From contig NW_003120921.1 of the NCBI RefSeq assembly GCF_000003605.2, positions 312,410 to 351,643 of the forward strand: 39,234 bases of DNA. Reading direction: 5' to 3'. Position 1 is the stretch's first letter, and each line of letters begins with the position of its first letter. A program made the translations under genes and the position numbers. Origin of the DNA: Saccoglossus kowalevskii. Lineage: Eukaryota > Hemichordata > Enteropneusta > Harrimaniidae. The notes beneath the pieces are model-generated. The model was not told the origin of the DNA. It made no database searches and worked only from the letters and a program-made list of their open reading frames with translations. Below, piece by piece: positions 10,806 through 22,184 of the stretch.

Positions 10806-10897
10806 TTGTCTCGAATTGTCAAGAAAATCACCGAGTGCTGCCGAAGGCGTCCGAAATATGCTAATGCATAGTACTCTTCTATCGCGCTAACAGGAAA

Positions 10898-11125
10898 ATG
10901 TCCTCCTTGGTTCGTTCGGCAAATAAACTCTATGATCTATGTAAAAACAGCGGCGATCATCCTGGTATATTTGATCTAAGCTTGGCTGTGATTCAACATA
11001 GTGAAATATTACATCACCGCCTTGTGCTCGCTATAGGTCCCACGCAACGTATGCAACTCGTGTACAATACCATGCGTTTTGCTCAGCGGCTTCGGCGCTT
11101 ACTAGATATGTCTACTGGTGCGTAA
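10898..11125 (+). CDS. Unassigned 75-codon ORF
   Basis: An ATG at 10898 opens a frame starting MSSLVRSANKLYDLCKNSGD and ending RFAQRLRRLLDMSTGA. It looks helical and basic, with balanced codon use and more CpG than its surroundings. It has no signal peptide or membrane segment, and I recognise no family. CTG|GTGCGT just before the stop could be a splice donor, so it may be a first exon. The 170 bases before it separate it from the divergent minus-strand ORF at 10344-10805, as in a shared promoter. Confidence 0.3.
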   Translation: MSSLVRSANKLYDLCKNSGDHPGIFDLSLAVIQHSEILHHRLVLAIGPTQRMQLVYNTMRFAQRLRRLLDMSTGA

Positions 11126-11263
11126 TTCCGCGCGTATCGCCGTCCCAATCTTTGCGTCTTTAATGTCGTCGAGAATCAGCAATAATTGTTGCGTTGTTGT
11201 TCGTCGTGAACGTATATATAACGCGTGTGACACATATAATACGTTGTAATTTAAAATGCAGTG

Positions 11264-11273
11264 TTTATTTATT
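11264..11273 (-). promoter_or_regulatory. Polyadenylation signals (two overlapping AATAAA) of the 11472-15307 gene
   Basis: TTTATTTATT on the plus strand gives two overlapping AATAAA hexamers on the minus strand, about 200 bases past the stop codon at 11472. Confidence 0.5.
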
Positions 11274-11471
11274 CAATTCAATAGAAAATATACATATATA
11301 ATTCATCAAATATTGTTCATTTTCATATATATAATTATTAGTACTAAGACAAATGCAGATAACGCCATCAACATGCAAGACTGTTTGGGGTCTAGACAAA
11401 TTTCGTTCTTGATTATAATTTCCCGCTTACAATGGTTTTGGTTGTTTTATATTGACCAGATCATACCTTAG

Positions 11472-14400
11472 TCATTTCTCATTCAATTCATTATTATTAT
11501 CGCTGTTGCTTTTGTGGTTATTATTATTATCAACCATATCATTTTCTATGCTATCATTATGATTATGATCGCCACAGTCAGCATTCTCACGGGATTCGGA
11601 ATTACTTGAGTGCCGCTCATGGTCGCAGTCATCATCCGTACTTGTCCCGTGCTTGACGATGCAAACGGTAGCAATGATGGCAAATATACCAATGCCAATA
11701 AAAGACAAGGCTATCGATATTTTGGTGTACTTGGCTGCCTTAAGTCCGTTATTTCCTCGACGATGGCCAATAGCCTGTAATAAAGTACATTGTTCATCAC
11801 TGAAACAAAGTATATCTTACAAAAACCAACGTTATGCATCTATGCTATACTGTATGTTGAATGCGGACGTTGCCGAATTTATACCTTTACCAACAATATC
11901 CACCAATACGAAACATACTTACTAAGAAATATTGGTATGATTTTTGATCTTGTAAGCATAAGTTAAAATCTTCCTTTCACGTACACGAAGTAACATTGGC
12001 TTAAAAGAAGTAGTTCCATATATAGATCAAACTGATAATTGTTGTGTGTTGTGTTGTGTTGTGTTGCTCGTTCGCTCGCCATATATGTACATGCAAATTA
12101 ATGTCGGTTTGTGTATTGTGTTGTTTATAGTTTAGTAATTTTCAAACTCACCAGACCTGACAGAACAACTGCAGGTAGTCCTAAAGGAAGAAACAGTATT
12201 AAAGCCACAATAGATAGCAGCAGGACGCTGATATCACCACAAGTAACACCGGGGGTAGCGCTAACTTTTTTAGACGTTTTTGTCAGATGTACGGTATTGG
12301 TCTCAATAATGGTGATGTTTTCTCCTGGAGGAACACTCTGAGAAATAAAAGTCGTTACTGTTGTTAGCTGAGGTCACGATGACAGAGACCAATTCTCTAG
12401 TAGACGAGTGCATTTTTTATTATAATAAACGATATTAATGACATTCTATGACAAAAGCAATATGTATGGAACATGAGCGAATTAATTCAAAAACCAATGA
12501 CGTAATCAATAAAACAAAGTAGTGCGTGTTTTTACATTTCCATGTAAATAAACAACGTTCTGGCTAAAGTGAAAATGACCAAGGAAGTGGACAAGAACAT
12601 ATTTTTTGCATATATAACTTGTTTTCAGTTTAGCCACAATATGTTTGGAGTCATTGCAGGTGATTGGTGGAATTTGTATAAACTTGTAATTCACTTTCAA
12701 AATAATATTCGATCAAGCAAAAGAGAAAGAACTAATCCACCCTCATAATATATTTTTATAATTGAGGAGAAAAAATTTGATTTGTTTCACGGATTTTAGA
12801 TATCGTAAAACTGGCTAGGCGATTAAAAATGGTGATTCAGTACTTCATATTATTGATATATATATTGTTAAAACCGATAGTAAAACTTGTTTCTTACTGT
12901 TGGATGGTCGATGTAATTCGGTAAGGCATAAGAAGGCCCTGTTTGAGGAACTTCCACAAACGTGCCAGGTACATTCTTTTCATTTACTGTCAGTTGCTCT
13001 TCTATGACAACTGATGGAGTTATGCGTATAAAACTCGTCGGTGTGCCTGGATAGGAAGGCGGTGGACCGCGTTCATCTACAATGAACACTGTTAAGATAA
13101 TTATACGTTATTAAGTTAATATGACTTTGAACATAATTTTGTGAGCAAGCAACAACAACCACCCCACCCAAGATTAATAATACAACCGCATCTTGCATTT
13201 ATACATATCCAAAGTCCGCAATGAATACATAAAGCACATTGTGTTGTCATAGGAAACTTGCTCGATTGCGAACAGTTCACCCAAGGAAACAAATTATTCA
13301 ACTCCAATTCGGTTGTATGGCAAGTATTGTATGGCTTTAAAGGAGTTACATATGGCTGTCCGTCGTCAAATGGGACTCTATTAAATAGCTCTTGAATTAC
13401 AATCCTAGTGAAAAAAAATCACTAGATCTATAACATCACATTAAAAGAGCGAATGATGTAAAATTCTTGAATTGTCATTGTCGGTGACTTGTTTAAGCCT
13501 GTAAAGGGGCGGGCGTGTAATGATAAATGTGCTGTACCAATATGTCGAATTTTTACGTAAGTGTGCGAACTTTGTATCCGTTCTCATTATGAAAGATTGC
13601 CACAAAATCAAATGAATTACGAGAAAATTGTCAATCTGTAGTGCCGTTTAAGACCGGAATGTAGATGAATCAGCGGAAATAACAACTATTCATCAACAAC
13701 AAAACTAGTATTCCAGACATTTGTAGTGTAAATGGCCTACTAGTATGTGATTGACGTATTGCAGAAGGGGTCCAACTGAAACCGTGGTTCCGATCTTTCA
13801 ACATCCGGGAACTAACGCCGGTTCGACATGATGATTCTCAACCGAGTACACCACTGCTAACTCCAACTTAGGAATATCAACCTGGATTCTTTTTAAAGAC
13901 TCATTCAGATCTGTAGTATATAACTTTCACGTATCAGCTATAGACTTAGTTATCACTTTACTTTACAAAAGTCGTGCACAGAAAAGAATAATCTGGCGAT
14001 GATCAATCGAATCGTCAGTGATTTATTGGTGTAATATTCTGAGGGACTGAAGCAGTTTTGCAAAAAATATAGTGAGATCCGTTCATTTGTTGATTTTGGA
14101 GTTGCGAATAGATCAAATCAATAGGTTATCACAAAACCAGCATGCGATGACAGGATGCAAATGATAAACAAACACATAAATCAATACTAATATAATACTA
14201 TAATTTAGCTGTCCCATATAATACAGCTGTGTTGCATGTCAGCTACCAACTACCTTACTACTCAAAAAGTATTTGGTTATTTTTCACATTTTGAGAAAAT
14301 ATTGATTTCGTCTAGAATCTACTTTGCAGTGTTGTGACCGTTTTGCCAAATACTTCGCCGCTCTTGTTGTTCATAAGACGTAACTTAAAAGCGACTGATC

Positions 14401-15307
14401 CTACCGAAGAAATGCCATTGCAATTGTAGGATTCAGAGTGTTGTCTGTCCACTATGCTTTGCTATGAAAGATGTCAGGTTAAGAATATGACAGTTTATAG
14501 AAAGTCTGTATAATAAGTTGGATAATTTACTATATTGCAATAGCTCTTCCGGGAATAACATTTGAAAAATTCCTTGTGGAAATTGGAAAAAAGTGTCAAA
14601 TGAAACCGCGCCTTGCAACGAAATTCCAGATACTGAACAGCTCACGAGTAACTTGTCGAAGTATATCATGTTATTACCGTAACGCCATATGTTACAGCGT
14701 GCCACAATTTTGCGGTATTTTACGGGGTATTTTCATCCTACCATATTAGGAAATGCAAAAACATAGAATGATTACGCGCGTAAGCGTCCTCTAATAATAT
14801 ACGCAAACATGGCTGCCACCAGAGTTAGACCGGACTCCAAAGAATCTCGCTGATTCTGTTCTAAACATTTTGGATTTCGGAATTTCCATTGCGTATCCTT
14901 GGAAAGAAAATATGCAAAGTAATAAGGCTATTATGAAAATGCCTCAAAATATTAACTTAGACAGTGCGCCGTGCGCCATACTCCAGCTGTACTGTCTTCG
15001 TGCAAACTTTGAGATATTCTCGTAATAACCTCATATTAATAAATAGACATGTTATGAAGCATAAATAAGTAACTGCAGCACATTGTGGTGTTATAATACA
15101 TCTAAAATATCTACATATGTTGCACTAAATGAATCAAGTCACACTTTGGAATCTAGCCGTGTCGTGTAGTCAGCGCTCAGGCCAGCCAGTTTTAATTACC
15201 GATCATTTCACTACTCTAGTTTAAGTTCCGATAAAAATAAGCTTATAAAACAAACAATCGAATTATAACAGGCACCTACTATTATTGTCTGCTCCGCTGC
15301 CCGACAT
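11472..15307 (-). CDS. CD225/dispanin-family membrane protein, long acidic/His/Asn tail (paralog 1)
   Basis: Exons are 15280-15307 (less certain), 12898-13076 (or 13088, as two in-frame acceptors lie 12 bases apart), 12152-12337 and 11472-11774. Phases 1, 0, 0 match the paralogs, and the product has 231 residues. The N-terminus carries ERGPPPSYPGTP with a PPSY motif at about 15-18, a WW-domain ligand. The first hydrophobic segment starts CGDISVLLLSIVALILF at about 105 and continues through LPLGLPAVVLSGL. The basic loop AIGHRRGNNGLKAAKYTK follows, then the second segment at about 150-172. This is the two-pass CD225 plan of IFITM and PRRT proteins, membrane proteins of plasma membrane and endosomes. 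Unlike two of the paralogs it lacks cysteines in the first segment. The last ~59 residues are rich in Asp, Asn, His and Ser (for example STDDDCDHERH, CGDHNHND). Function is unknown; the family is well supported. Confidence 0.82.
12041..12066. repeat. (GTTGT)n simple repeat
   Basis: Several GTTGT-type units lie in the last intron of paralog 1. Confidence 0.85.
13089..15279. other. First intron of paralog 1 (if the mini-exon is right)
   Basis: Both strands were read. A 90-codon minus ORF at 14433-14705 has no recognisable domain, and nothing else coding-like was seen. Confidence 0.4.
15280..15307 (-). CDS. Candidate first coding mini-exon of paralog 1
   Basis: The 28-nt segment reads MSGSGADNN and ends in phase 1 at a GTAGGT donor, which joins in frame to the exon at 13076. 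The paralogs at 23903 and 33297 have 19-nt phase-1 first exons, so phase and size fit. It lies 2.2 kb upstream, and short ORF starts with a donor can occur by chance. Confidence 0.45.
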
Positions 15308-18300
15308 ATCTGTGTCTCAAACAACGCTGTTTCGTTATATACGTTGTCGCAAGTATCACACTGCTTATAAACTTCTAAACCTTCTTTCTTAGCTAGGTGC
15401 GCAGATTAAACTATATACACAGCAACCAGTGTTTGTCCAACAATGACATGACACTGAGTTTGTACGGGATGGACCATTCACAATTTGGGGGCATATCTAA
15501 GGTACAGTAGTCAAACGTGCTGTTGCTGAAATGGGTCTAACAGCGTAGTAGTAGATAACAGTAATAAATAACAGTACTTTTTGTTTTAATATATGAAATA
15601 TAACATCTAAAACTTTCTAATTGCTCCAGTTCACGGTCGCGAGTCACTAACCCTGAATAATTATCAATTGACGTCAACGACGCTTATCATAAATCATATC
15701 TAAACTCAGCTATCATCTGTATTGACTGAATGCTATGAACGAGCTTGTGTTTATTGGCCTACATACATGCCTGACCGATATACACAATATATATGTCGAA
15801 AAGGACAAACAATTATCCCTCTCCTCAATAATTCTAAACAAATTAACTGTAAATGTGGGAGATTAAACGTACACAGTAAACGCTGAACATGAACAAATGT
15901 AAGAATGTTTTTTGTAGACATTTTGCCGTGACGACAATCAATAAATACTCCATCGGGACAATGGATGTGTATGTTTACTATTCAACATTTGTGATATTTA
16001 TATTTGCGATTCGTGTTAGTAATATAGCTAATGACAGATAGGCAGTTCGACCTAGAGTTATGCTATACATTTATAATTCCTCTTACCTGGGATCAATTTA
16101 ATCCACTGCGCCACTATAAGTATTATCCGAATATCAGTATATATGCTTAAATAATCCAAATATTTTTTCCACGTGTAACATTAGGTTTGATTCACGTATT
16201 AAAGGCTTGGAAAGACGCAACACATCGAATAGAATGCAGTGCGTACAATATTTATCAATGACGTTACCGTAAGTACAAGTTCAAAGACCTCCTGCACTGA
16301 CAGCAGTGTGTTGTCATATTATACTGTAGTACGTAGATATGCTGTTTGCATGTAAATAGTTATTGTATCACGTTATTTCGTACATATGTTCACACTAGTA
16401 ACCGCGAAGTGCATACTAACATATACTTTAATGAGAACCGACCCATGAATGCCACATCGCATATGTGAATATATTTATATAATGCAATATTTGACCGAGT
16501 TTTTTCCTTATGTTAATTGTCATGTATTTTTTCAATTAATTGTATATACACCACTGCAAGTTTTGTTTCTATGCTGCATTGTGGTTTGGTACAAGTGGCC
16601 CAAGGTATTTCGTTATAGTGGTTTCAGTTGACATAATTTAAATCAAACAATATATCGTTTTATCTGCATTTTCCCCTCATGTTATTTGTAAATCACAGAC
16701 TAGTTTGTATGAGTGTAGCTGACAAAGATACAATGAAGTTATAGAGTTATATTCCCTAATTATGTTAAAGACAAATCATTTGTTGTTGATGATGGGGTTG
16801 TGATAATGTCTGTCATAGCGCGATTTGACAACGCCGGTTGCTATGGACACGTTTGGATTTAAATGCTGTCCTGGCCCAGTAATTGTCCCTGTGCGAATGC
16901 ATTGAGATATAACTATTTGAACAACTTTTCACCGGTATTATATGTAATTTTGACATATGAAATTCGGAGTCTGACCTCCCGAGATTGTTATGCCATTTCG
17001 ACAATTCTGGCTATGTCATTAACATGAGTGTCTATGATTGGTTAAATGTTGCGGAGAATCCGACGTGTCATTACCATGTTATTAGCAAGTGCAATGTTAG
17101 AGGGCGCCATTTAGGTCTATGTCCTGTAAAGTTTATATCATATCATAATTGAACGGCTTGAAACTTCCACAGTTCTGCTAGTTTACGAGCTGAACCGATT
17201 GAGTTGTGAGTAATTATTGAAATGAACAAGTTTTATTCCGGAGAAGGTACTTAGTGCTAACAAGATGGAGTGCTAACAACGATGCCGAGTGATCTACGTG
17301 ACAACGAGCACGACATTTAATCGTCACAGTTTATCAACAGTATCACGTGCATATCGTGTGTATATATCTCCAGAGTGTGACATGGTACATGCTAGATAAG
17401 AAAGAAAGCATATAACATAGTTATTTGTTGGTTGCATAAGGTTGACGTCACATATACTGTCAAATAAACTGTTTTCATTGTGCATGTTTTAGATTGTCTG
17501 AAGCTTGTGTCTTTTATTAACTGCAAACCCAAGTTTAAAATGTTTATATTGGTAAGCTCATGTGCATACTTTTAGAATTATTATACAGTCTAAAAAAGTT
17601 CGTTCAAATCCGTGCCACGAACAAGTCTCGTTGGAAAAGTATATTGCGGAATGAAAACATGTCCTATAGAGATTTGGTGCAAACACGGAGGGTGTATTCG
17701 GAGAACCAGCAAAAGGGGAGGGGATCAACAGCAACAAGGAAATGCATTGATATACTATATTTACACCTTCTCGAGGGTTGCACTGCTTTGGAATATCCAA
17801 TGGCTTGCTGCAACGTGGAATGCGACTCTCACTACTAACAGTGAAAATCATTGTGTATTGTCCCCGTTTTTTTGCGCAAAGATCACTGAGAAATAATAAA
17901 TATCCACCTCTGTCTTACCCGTCTAGATATGGGCCAGTGATTTCATGATATTCGCACAACATATTTCTGAATACAGTGACAAGTTGTATTACTTGGTATT
18001 TCTATAATGAAGACAATGACCTCGAAAAGTGTAATACTTAAATATTCTCAAACAATAACATACCAAGTAATAGGAATTAGTTTTATATATTTAGGTCAAA
18101 ACATATGTTTTTATATCGAGTTATTGAAAGAGCTACTAATTCTACGTTGTTAGTTTGCCATATCACACATTTGAAAGAACCTCGCAAATAAAGATTTGCC
18201 TTGAAACAAACATTTCGAATACAATTAGCAGATTTTTAGTTATAATGATAAATAATCTCAAATCCAATAAAACAATACTATGTAAAATTATAATACATAC

Positions 18301-20740
18301 AAATATAACAGAAATAGGTAATTGAAATTGAGCGGTAATGTTTATTTTGACTATGAAACAGAAAATCAGTTCTCGAGGGTTTGGCTTAAATACAACATTT
18401 GTTTACAACAACAACTTAGTGCATAACTTGCAGTTGATTCAATTCCGAATGCTAGAATTGCAATGAAACCAGTGGACTCTTGAAATAAGAAACAAACAAA
18501 CAAACAGCAGAGGGCGCCATCACTCGTTTATTGATTAACTAAGATCAGGTGATATCCAGATTAACCATTTAAACCATACGTATTTGTCTTTTTTTAAATA
18601 GGAATAGGCATTACGCCACCTTTTGGGTGAGGGCAAAACCCGTAAGATATCATAGGAGTCATGAGACTCGAGATTGGACGAAATCCACAACGGGTGTGGA
18701 ACGTAAATATGTATGTGTTTTGACCAACTGTTAATCATCAACATAATTCAACCAGTAACTACTTGGTACATTTGGTGCCAACCTCTCTCGATAAAAAACA
18801 TGACCTATTCACACTGATATTAAGATAATAACCATAGCAACCTGGATGTATCCGCTGGAGTTAATGATTAACGCAGCCAAGCAGAAGATCCGTTGTATTT
18901 TGTGGTTGTTAGTGCAAATATGACGTGGGTTGGTTTTGGTTGCGATTGCTGCATAAGAATTCCAGTCTTAACATATACAAAAACATATCGCGTGACAAAC
19001 AGTGACGTCATGAAATGAAGAACTTGTTAAGATGTTCATATCAGCTCGCCCAGTGCGTCGGACACTTTGAGACCTGACGTGAAACGATTGTCACGATCCA
19101 ATACTGCAATCATTCAAACGCGTTGTTTGTGGTTTACCTGTGTTTTTATGATAATTATAATATATAAAAAGCCAGTAACAATTCTGATATATTTGATTGC
19201 CTATGACATGTGTAACAGCTGTCTTGTTTATTCACTACTATTTCAATGACAGATAGAATAAGATGTGCTTACTTGAAATAGGCATTCTTTTGTCGCTTAG
19301 ATACTGCGACACGCCGTCTTTATGCGATATTGTGATTACATAGGCTGTAACATGTTTAGCACTTCGACACAGTATTGTTGTCTTCTTCGTGATTCGATGT
19401 TGATACACTACATTTACGTTGCACTGTCAGCCTATTGATGTCATTCATGGTGAAAAACCACAGAGTTTCGTTACTGTCTGGTGCCCGAAATAGGAATCAC
19501 AAAGTATGAGTAGGGAGGACACTTCATGATAGGACCAGTGACGCTACACATTATTAAAGGTTCAAATTTGAACAGTAAAACAAAGGTGTTTACCATCGAA
19601 TATATATCATACATAGTAAATAAATGAATGAATGGAAAAGACAATTCTCGAATCTGTATAAATATCTGCAGTGCATGTCATTCGATGTCAACAACCAAGT
19701 TAGCGCTCTACTTATTGCTGATTGGGTAGAATTGTAGGCATACGATCGCCCGCACTATTTTAAAAATAAAGTGTACGGCTTGAAGGACGGCTTACACTCG
19801 AATCAACTTTAATAAGCAAAAACCTATTGTGGGTTCGACACGCAGTTTTAGTAATATCTGCACGTTATATATAATAGAATCGTTATATATAATAGAATAC
19901 ATGTGAAAAAAACTGATTAAAAATTACTAACAACAGATTGTGCTCTATCGTAAATGTAATGTAAGCCATCCCCGAAACCATACTACTCAGTTACAAAATG
20001 TTGCGACTTGCTTTTTCACCATTAATTGATTCGGTATGAGAATCGACTTTATTTACTATCCAAGTTATATTTTTGAAAGTAGACTTGTAATTACTTTTAA
20101 AATTTGTGCTAGATATTTGGAATCCGCATAAGGATCCGAGTCCGTGAAATAATGACGAAAACAAAACGAATTGTAAATGTGAAAATCCAGATAACAAAAT
20201 AACACGTACGGCGCCATTTTCAGGCAACGATTGACTTGATAGCATATTTCGTGTAATTCCGGAGTCGGTGTAAGCTCGATTATTCAAGTACAATCACAAG
20301 CTGGATAGATAACATCATTTTTAGCAGCATTGTTCGCATTTCTGTTGTCAGTAAACCTCTAAGTCCATGTGTTCGACACATTCAAGACGAGCAATATTAT
20401 AAACATTACAATTAAAACAATTACATAATAGAACCTCTGTAATTATCTTATATATTCTTCAGTAAATAGTCGAATCGTCAATAGAAGTAACTACAACTTA
20501 TATCACCGCATTGATCCGCAAAACAATGTTATATCCTACCTAATTATAATGCATATTTAAAAATGCATTACTGTGTGCTGTAACAATTGACATAAATGGT
20601 CCTAACTGGCACGTATACTACATGTAAATGTCATACAAGAGTTCCAAAAAAATACATAATCAATCAAGTCGAACTTGCTTATCCTTCAAATCTACCTCCC
20701 ACACATCCCCGTTATTTTTAAATATAGAAGCTATGACTAG
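15308..20740. other. Large AT-rich intergenic stretch
   Basis: No recognisable gene. Overlapping ORFs on both strands at 17558-17896 and a 100-codon minus ORF at 19991-20293 show no family features. The part 17031-17106 shares blocks with 5248-5299 (ATGATTGG, AATGTT, GTCATTA, AGAGGGCG). An 18-base unit is duplicated at 19863-19898. Confidence 0.5.
19863..19898. repeat. Perfect 18-bp tandem duplication
   Basis: CGTTATATATAATAGAAT occurs twice, back to back and without mismatch. Confidence 0.9.
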
Positions 20741-20752
20741 ATCACTCAGTTG

Positions 20753-20758
20753 TTTATT
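20753..20758 (-). promoter_or_regulatory. Polyadenylation signal of the 20858-21815 gene
   Basis: TTTATT on the plus strand gives AATAAA on the minus strand about 100 bases past the stop codon. Confidence 0.5.
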
Positions 20759-20857
20759 TGTTAATCGGTTAACCCCGAAATTGATGAATAGTAAGGGGCA
20801 CGTCATGATTTTGTAAGGTATAAATATTTAAAGACTTGTAATTCATGAAAGATTGAT

Positions 20858-21815
20858 TCAAAGAAGAATGATTAGCAAAAATACGATGAGGATAAAACAA
20901 ATGATTGCTGCTACTGAAGCGAGAGCTGCTGATACCTTGCAGTACTGGTCTGCAACTCTACCACTGCGGCCACGAGTAGATATAGCCTGCGTAGAAAACA
21001 CATACATATGCATTTGTTACCAGAACTAATCGAAATCTGAAATAACACTACCCGTTTACAGAATAGATTTTGATGTTTACTCTGATACGTACCGTTTGCC
21101 AAATGAACGACTTATTTGCGATTGAAGAAGGCATTTTGTGGATTTCCTCGCCACAGGCGACTGACAATTGTGTTCAGTTGTATGTGCTGAATTCAAGCAA
21201 CACAAAGAATCATTTTCATGTTACCATGGCTCGAAAAATACTTCTATTTGATCGATCACTTTTTTCAGTAAATGATTAAGTATACTTACAGCAATCGCGA
21301 AGGCTATTGCATATATGCCGAGCAAAAAGCAGAAGAAAAAGGACAATATGGCGTAAAATAGTGCACATATATCTCCAGAGTAAGAACCAGTCCCGGTGTC
21401 TTCCGTTTGAATAAGAGTGACTTGCTGCGTTACTGGGATATTTGGCAACTGAAACCAAATAAACGTTAGTTTTAAGAATGTACAACACGCTACGTTAATA
21501 GTAGTTGGGTAACATATCTTTCGTTGTAAGTATATACATACACATACGAATATTTACCTGAACATTTACACTCTGGTAGCTGTATGCAGGTGGTGCTTGT
21601 TCAGAATAGTACAGGCCTTGTGGGTACATGTCTGGTTGTGTCTGGTGGTGTACGTCAGTGCCCAGTGGTTGTTTAACACACTCGCCAGTGTGACTATTGT
21701 CGTAGACATGGTCTCCTGCATTTGTATAATGCTGATATAGTGGTGCCTGTCCTTTAGTGGTTTCACCATCGACGACATTTGATGGATGTACTGGATTGGG
21801 TGTACTGGTAGCCAT
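20858..21815 (-). CDS. CD225/dispanin-family membrane protein, three coding exons (paralog 2)
   Basis: Exons are 21558-21815, 21290-21448 and 20858-20986. Both introns are phase 0 with good donors (GTAAAT, GTAAGT) and CAG acceptors, and the product has 181 residues. The N-terminal 110 residues are polar and rich in Gln, Tyr and Pro, starting MATSTPNPVHP, with PPAY at 75-78 (a WW-domain ligand of the NEDD4 type). Segment one starts at GDICALFYAI (about 111) and contains FFFCFLLGIYAIAFAIA, with cysteines that could be palmitoylated as in IFITM proteins. The loop is AISTRGRSGRVADQYCK, and the second segment (about 158-181) runs to the very C-terminus, so there is no tail. Unlike the other three paralogs it has no first mini-exon: the ATG is within the large exon and no acceptor precedes it. 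An imperfect inverted repeat lies 180 bases upstream. Confidence 0.88.
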
Positions 21816-21990
21816 GTTGATATTTTCTTTTGGTTTATTCGATAGTGAATATTTTCAATTTCTTAAAAAAAATGTATAGTACACATTTTTACAAGAAGCA
21901 AAGAATGGAAATAATAGTAGAAATACAGCTGTATATATACATTTTCAGTGAATACTAACTATCACTAACATAACCTGACACAAATGCTCT

Positions 21991-22184
21991 AGACGCAAAT
22001 GGCCGCCGAAATCTCATTAAGAGCGAGAGAGTCACGAGATCGATTGACCTCTCAAATAGTGTCCCTTTCTCTTGCGTTATCGTGTCTATTAGTCCACTGA
22101 GATACGTAACCAGCAGGGTATTTTTAAAAAAAACGTCGAGTAGCTCTCTCGCACTTGGCGAGATTTTGGCGGCCGTCTGCTTCT
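21991..22184. mobile_element. Imperfect inverted repeat, MITE-like, upstream of paralog 2
   Basis: The arms 21991-22030 and 22145-22184 are inverted copies agreeing at about 32 of 40 positions, including GGCCGCC, AAATCTC and GCGAGAGA. The spacer is 114 bases. This is the shape of a short non-autonomous DNA transposon. No clear target duplication was seen. It begins about 180 bases upstream of the start codon of paralog 2 and may therefore sit in its promoter. Confidence 0.5.

Noticed and set aside
17558-17896. Overlapping ORFs of 92-97 codons on both strands
   Set aside because: Neither frame shows a motif, signal or splice pattern; both being open suggests composition rather than coding.
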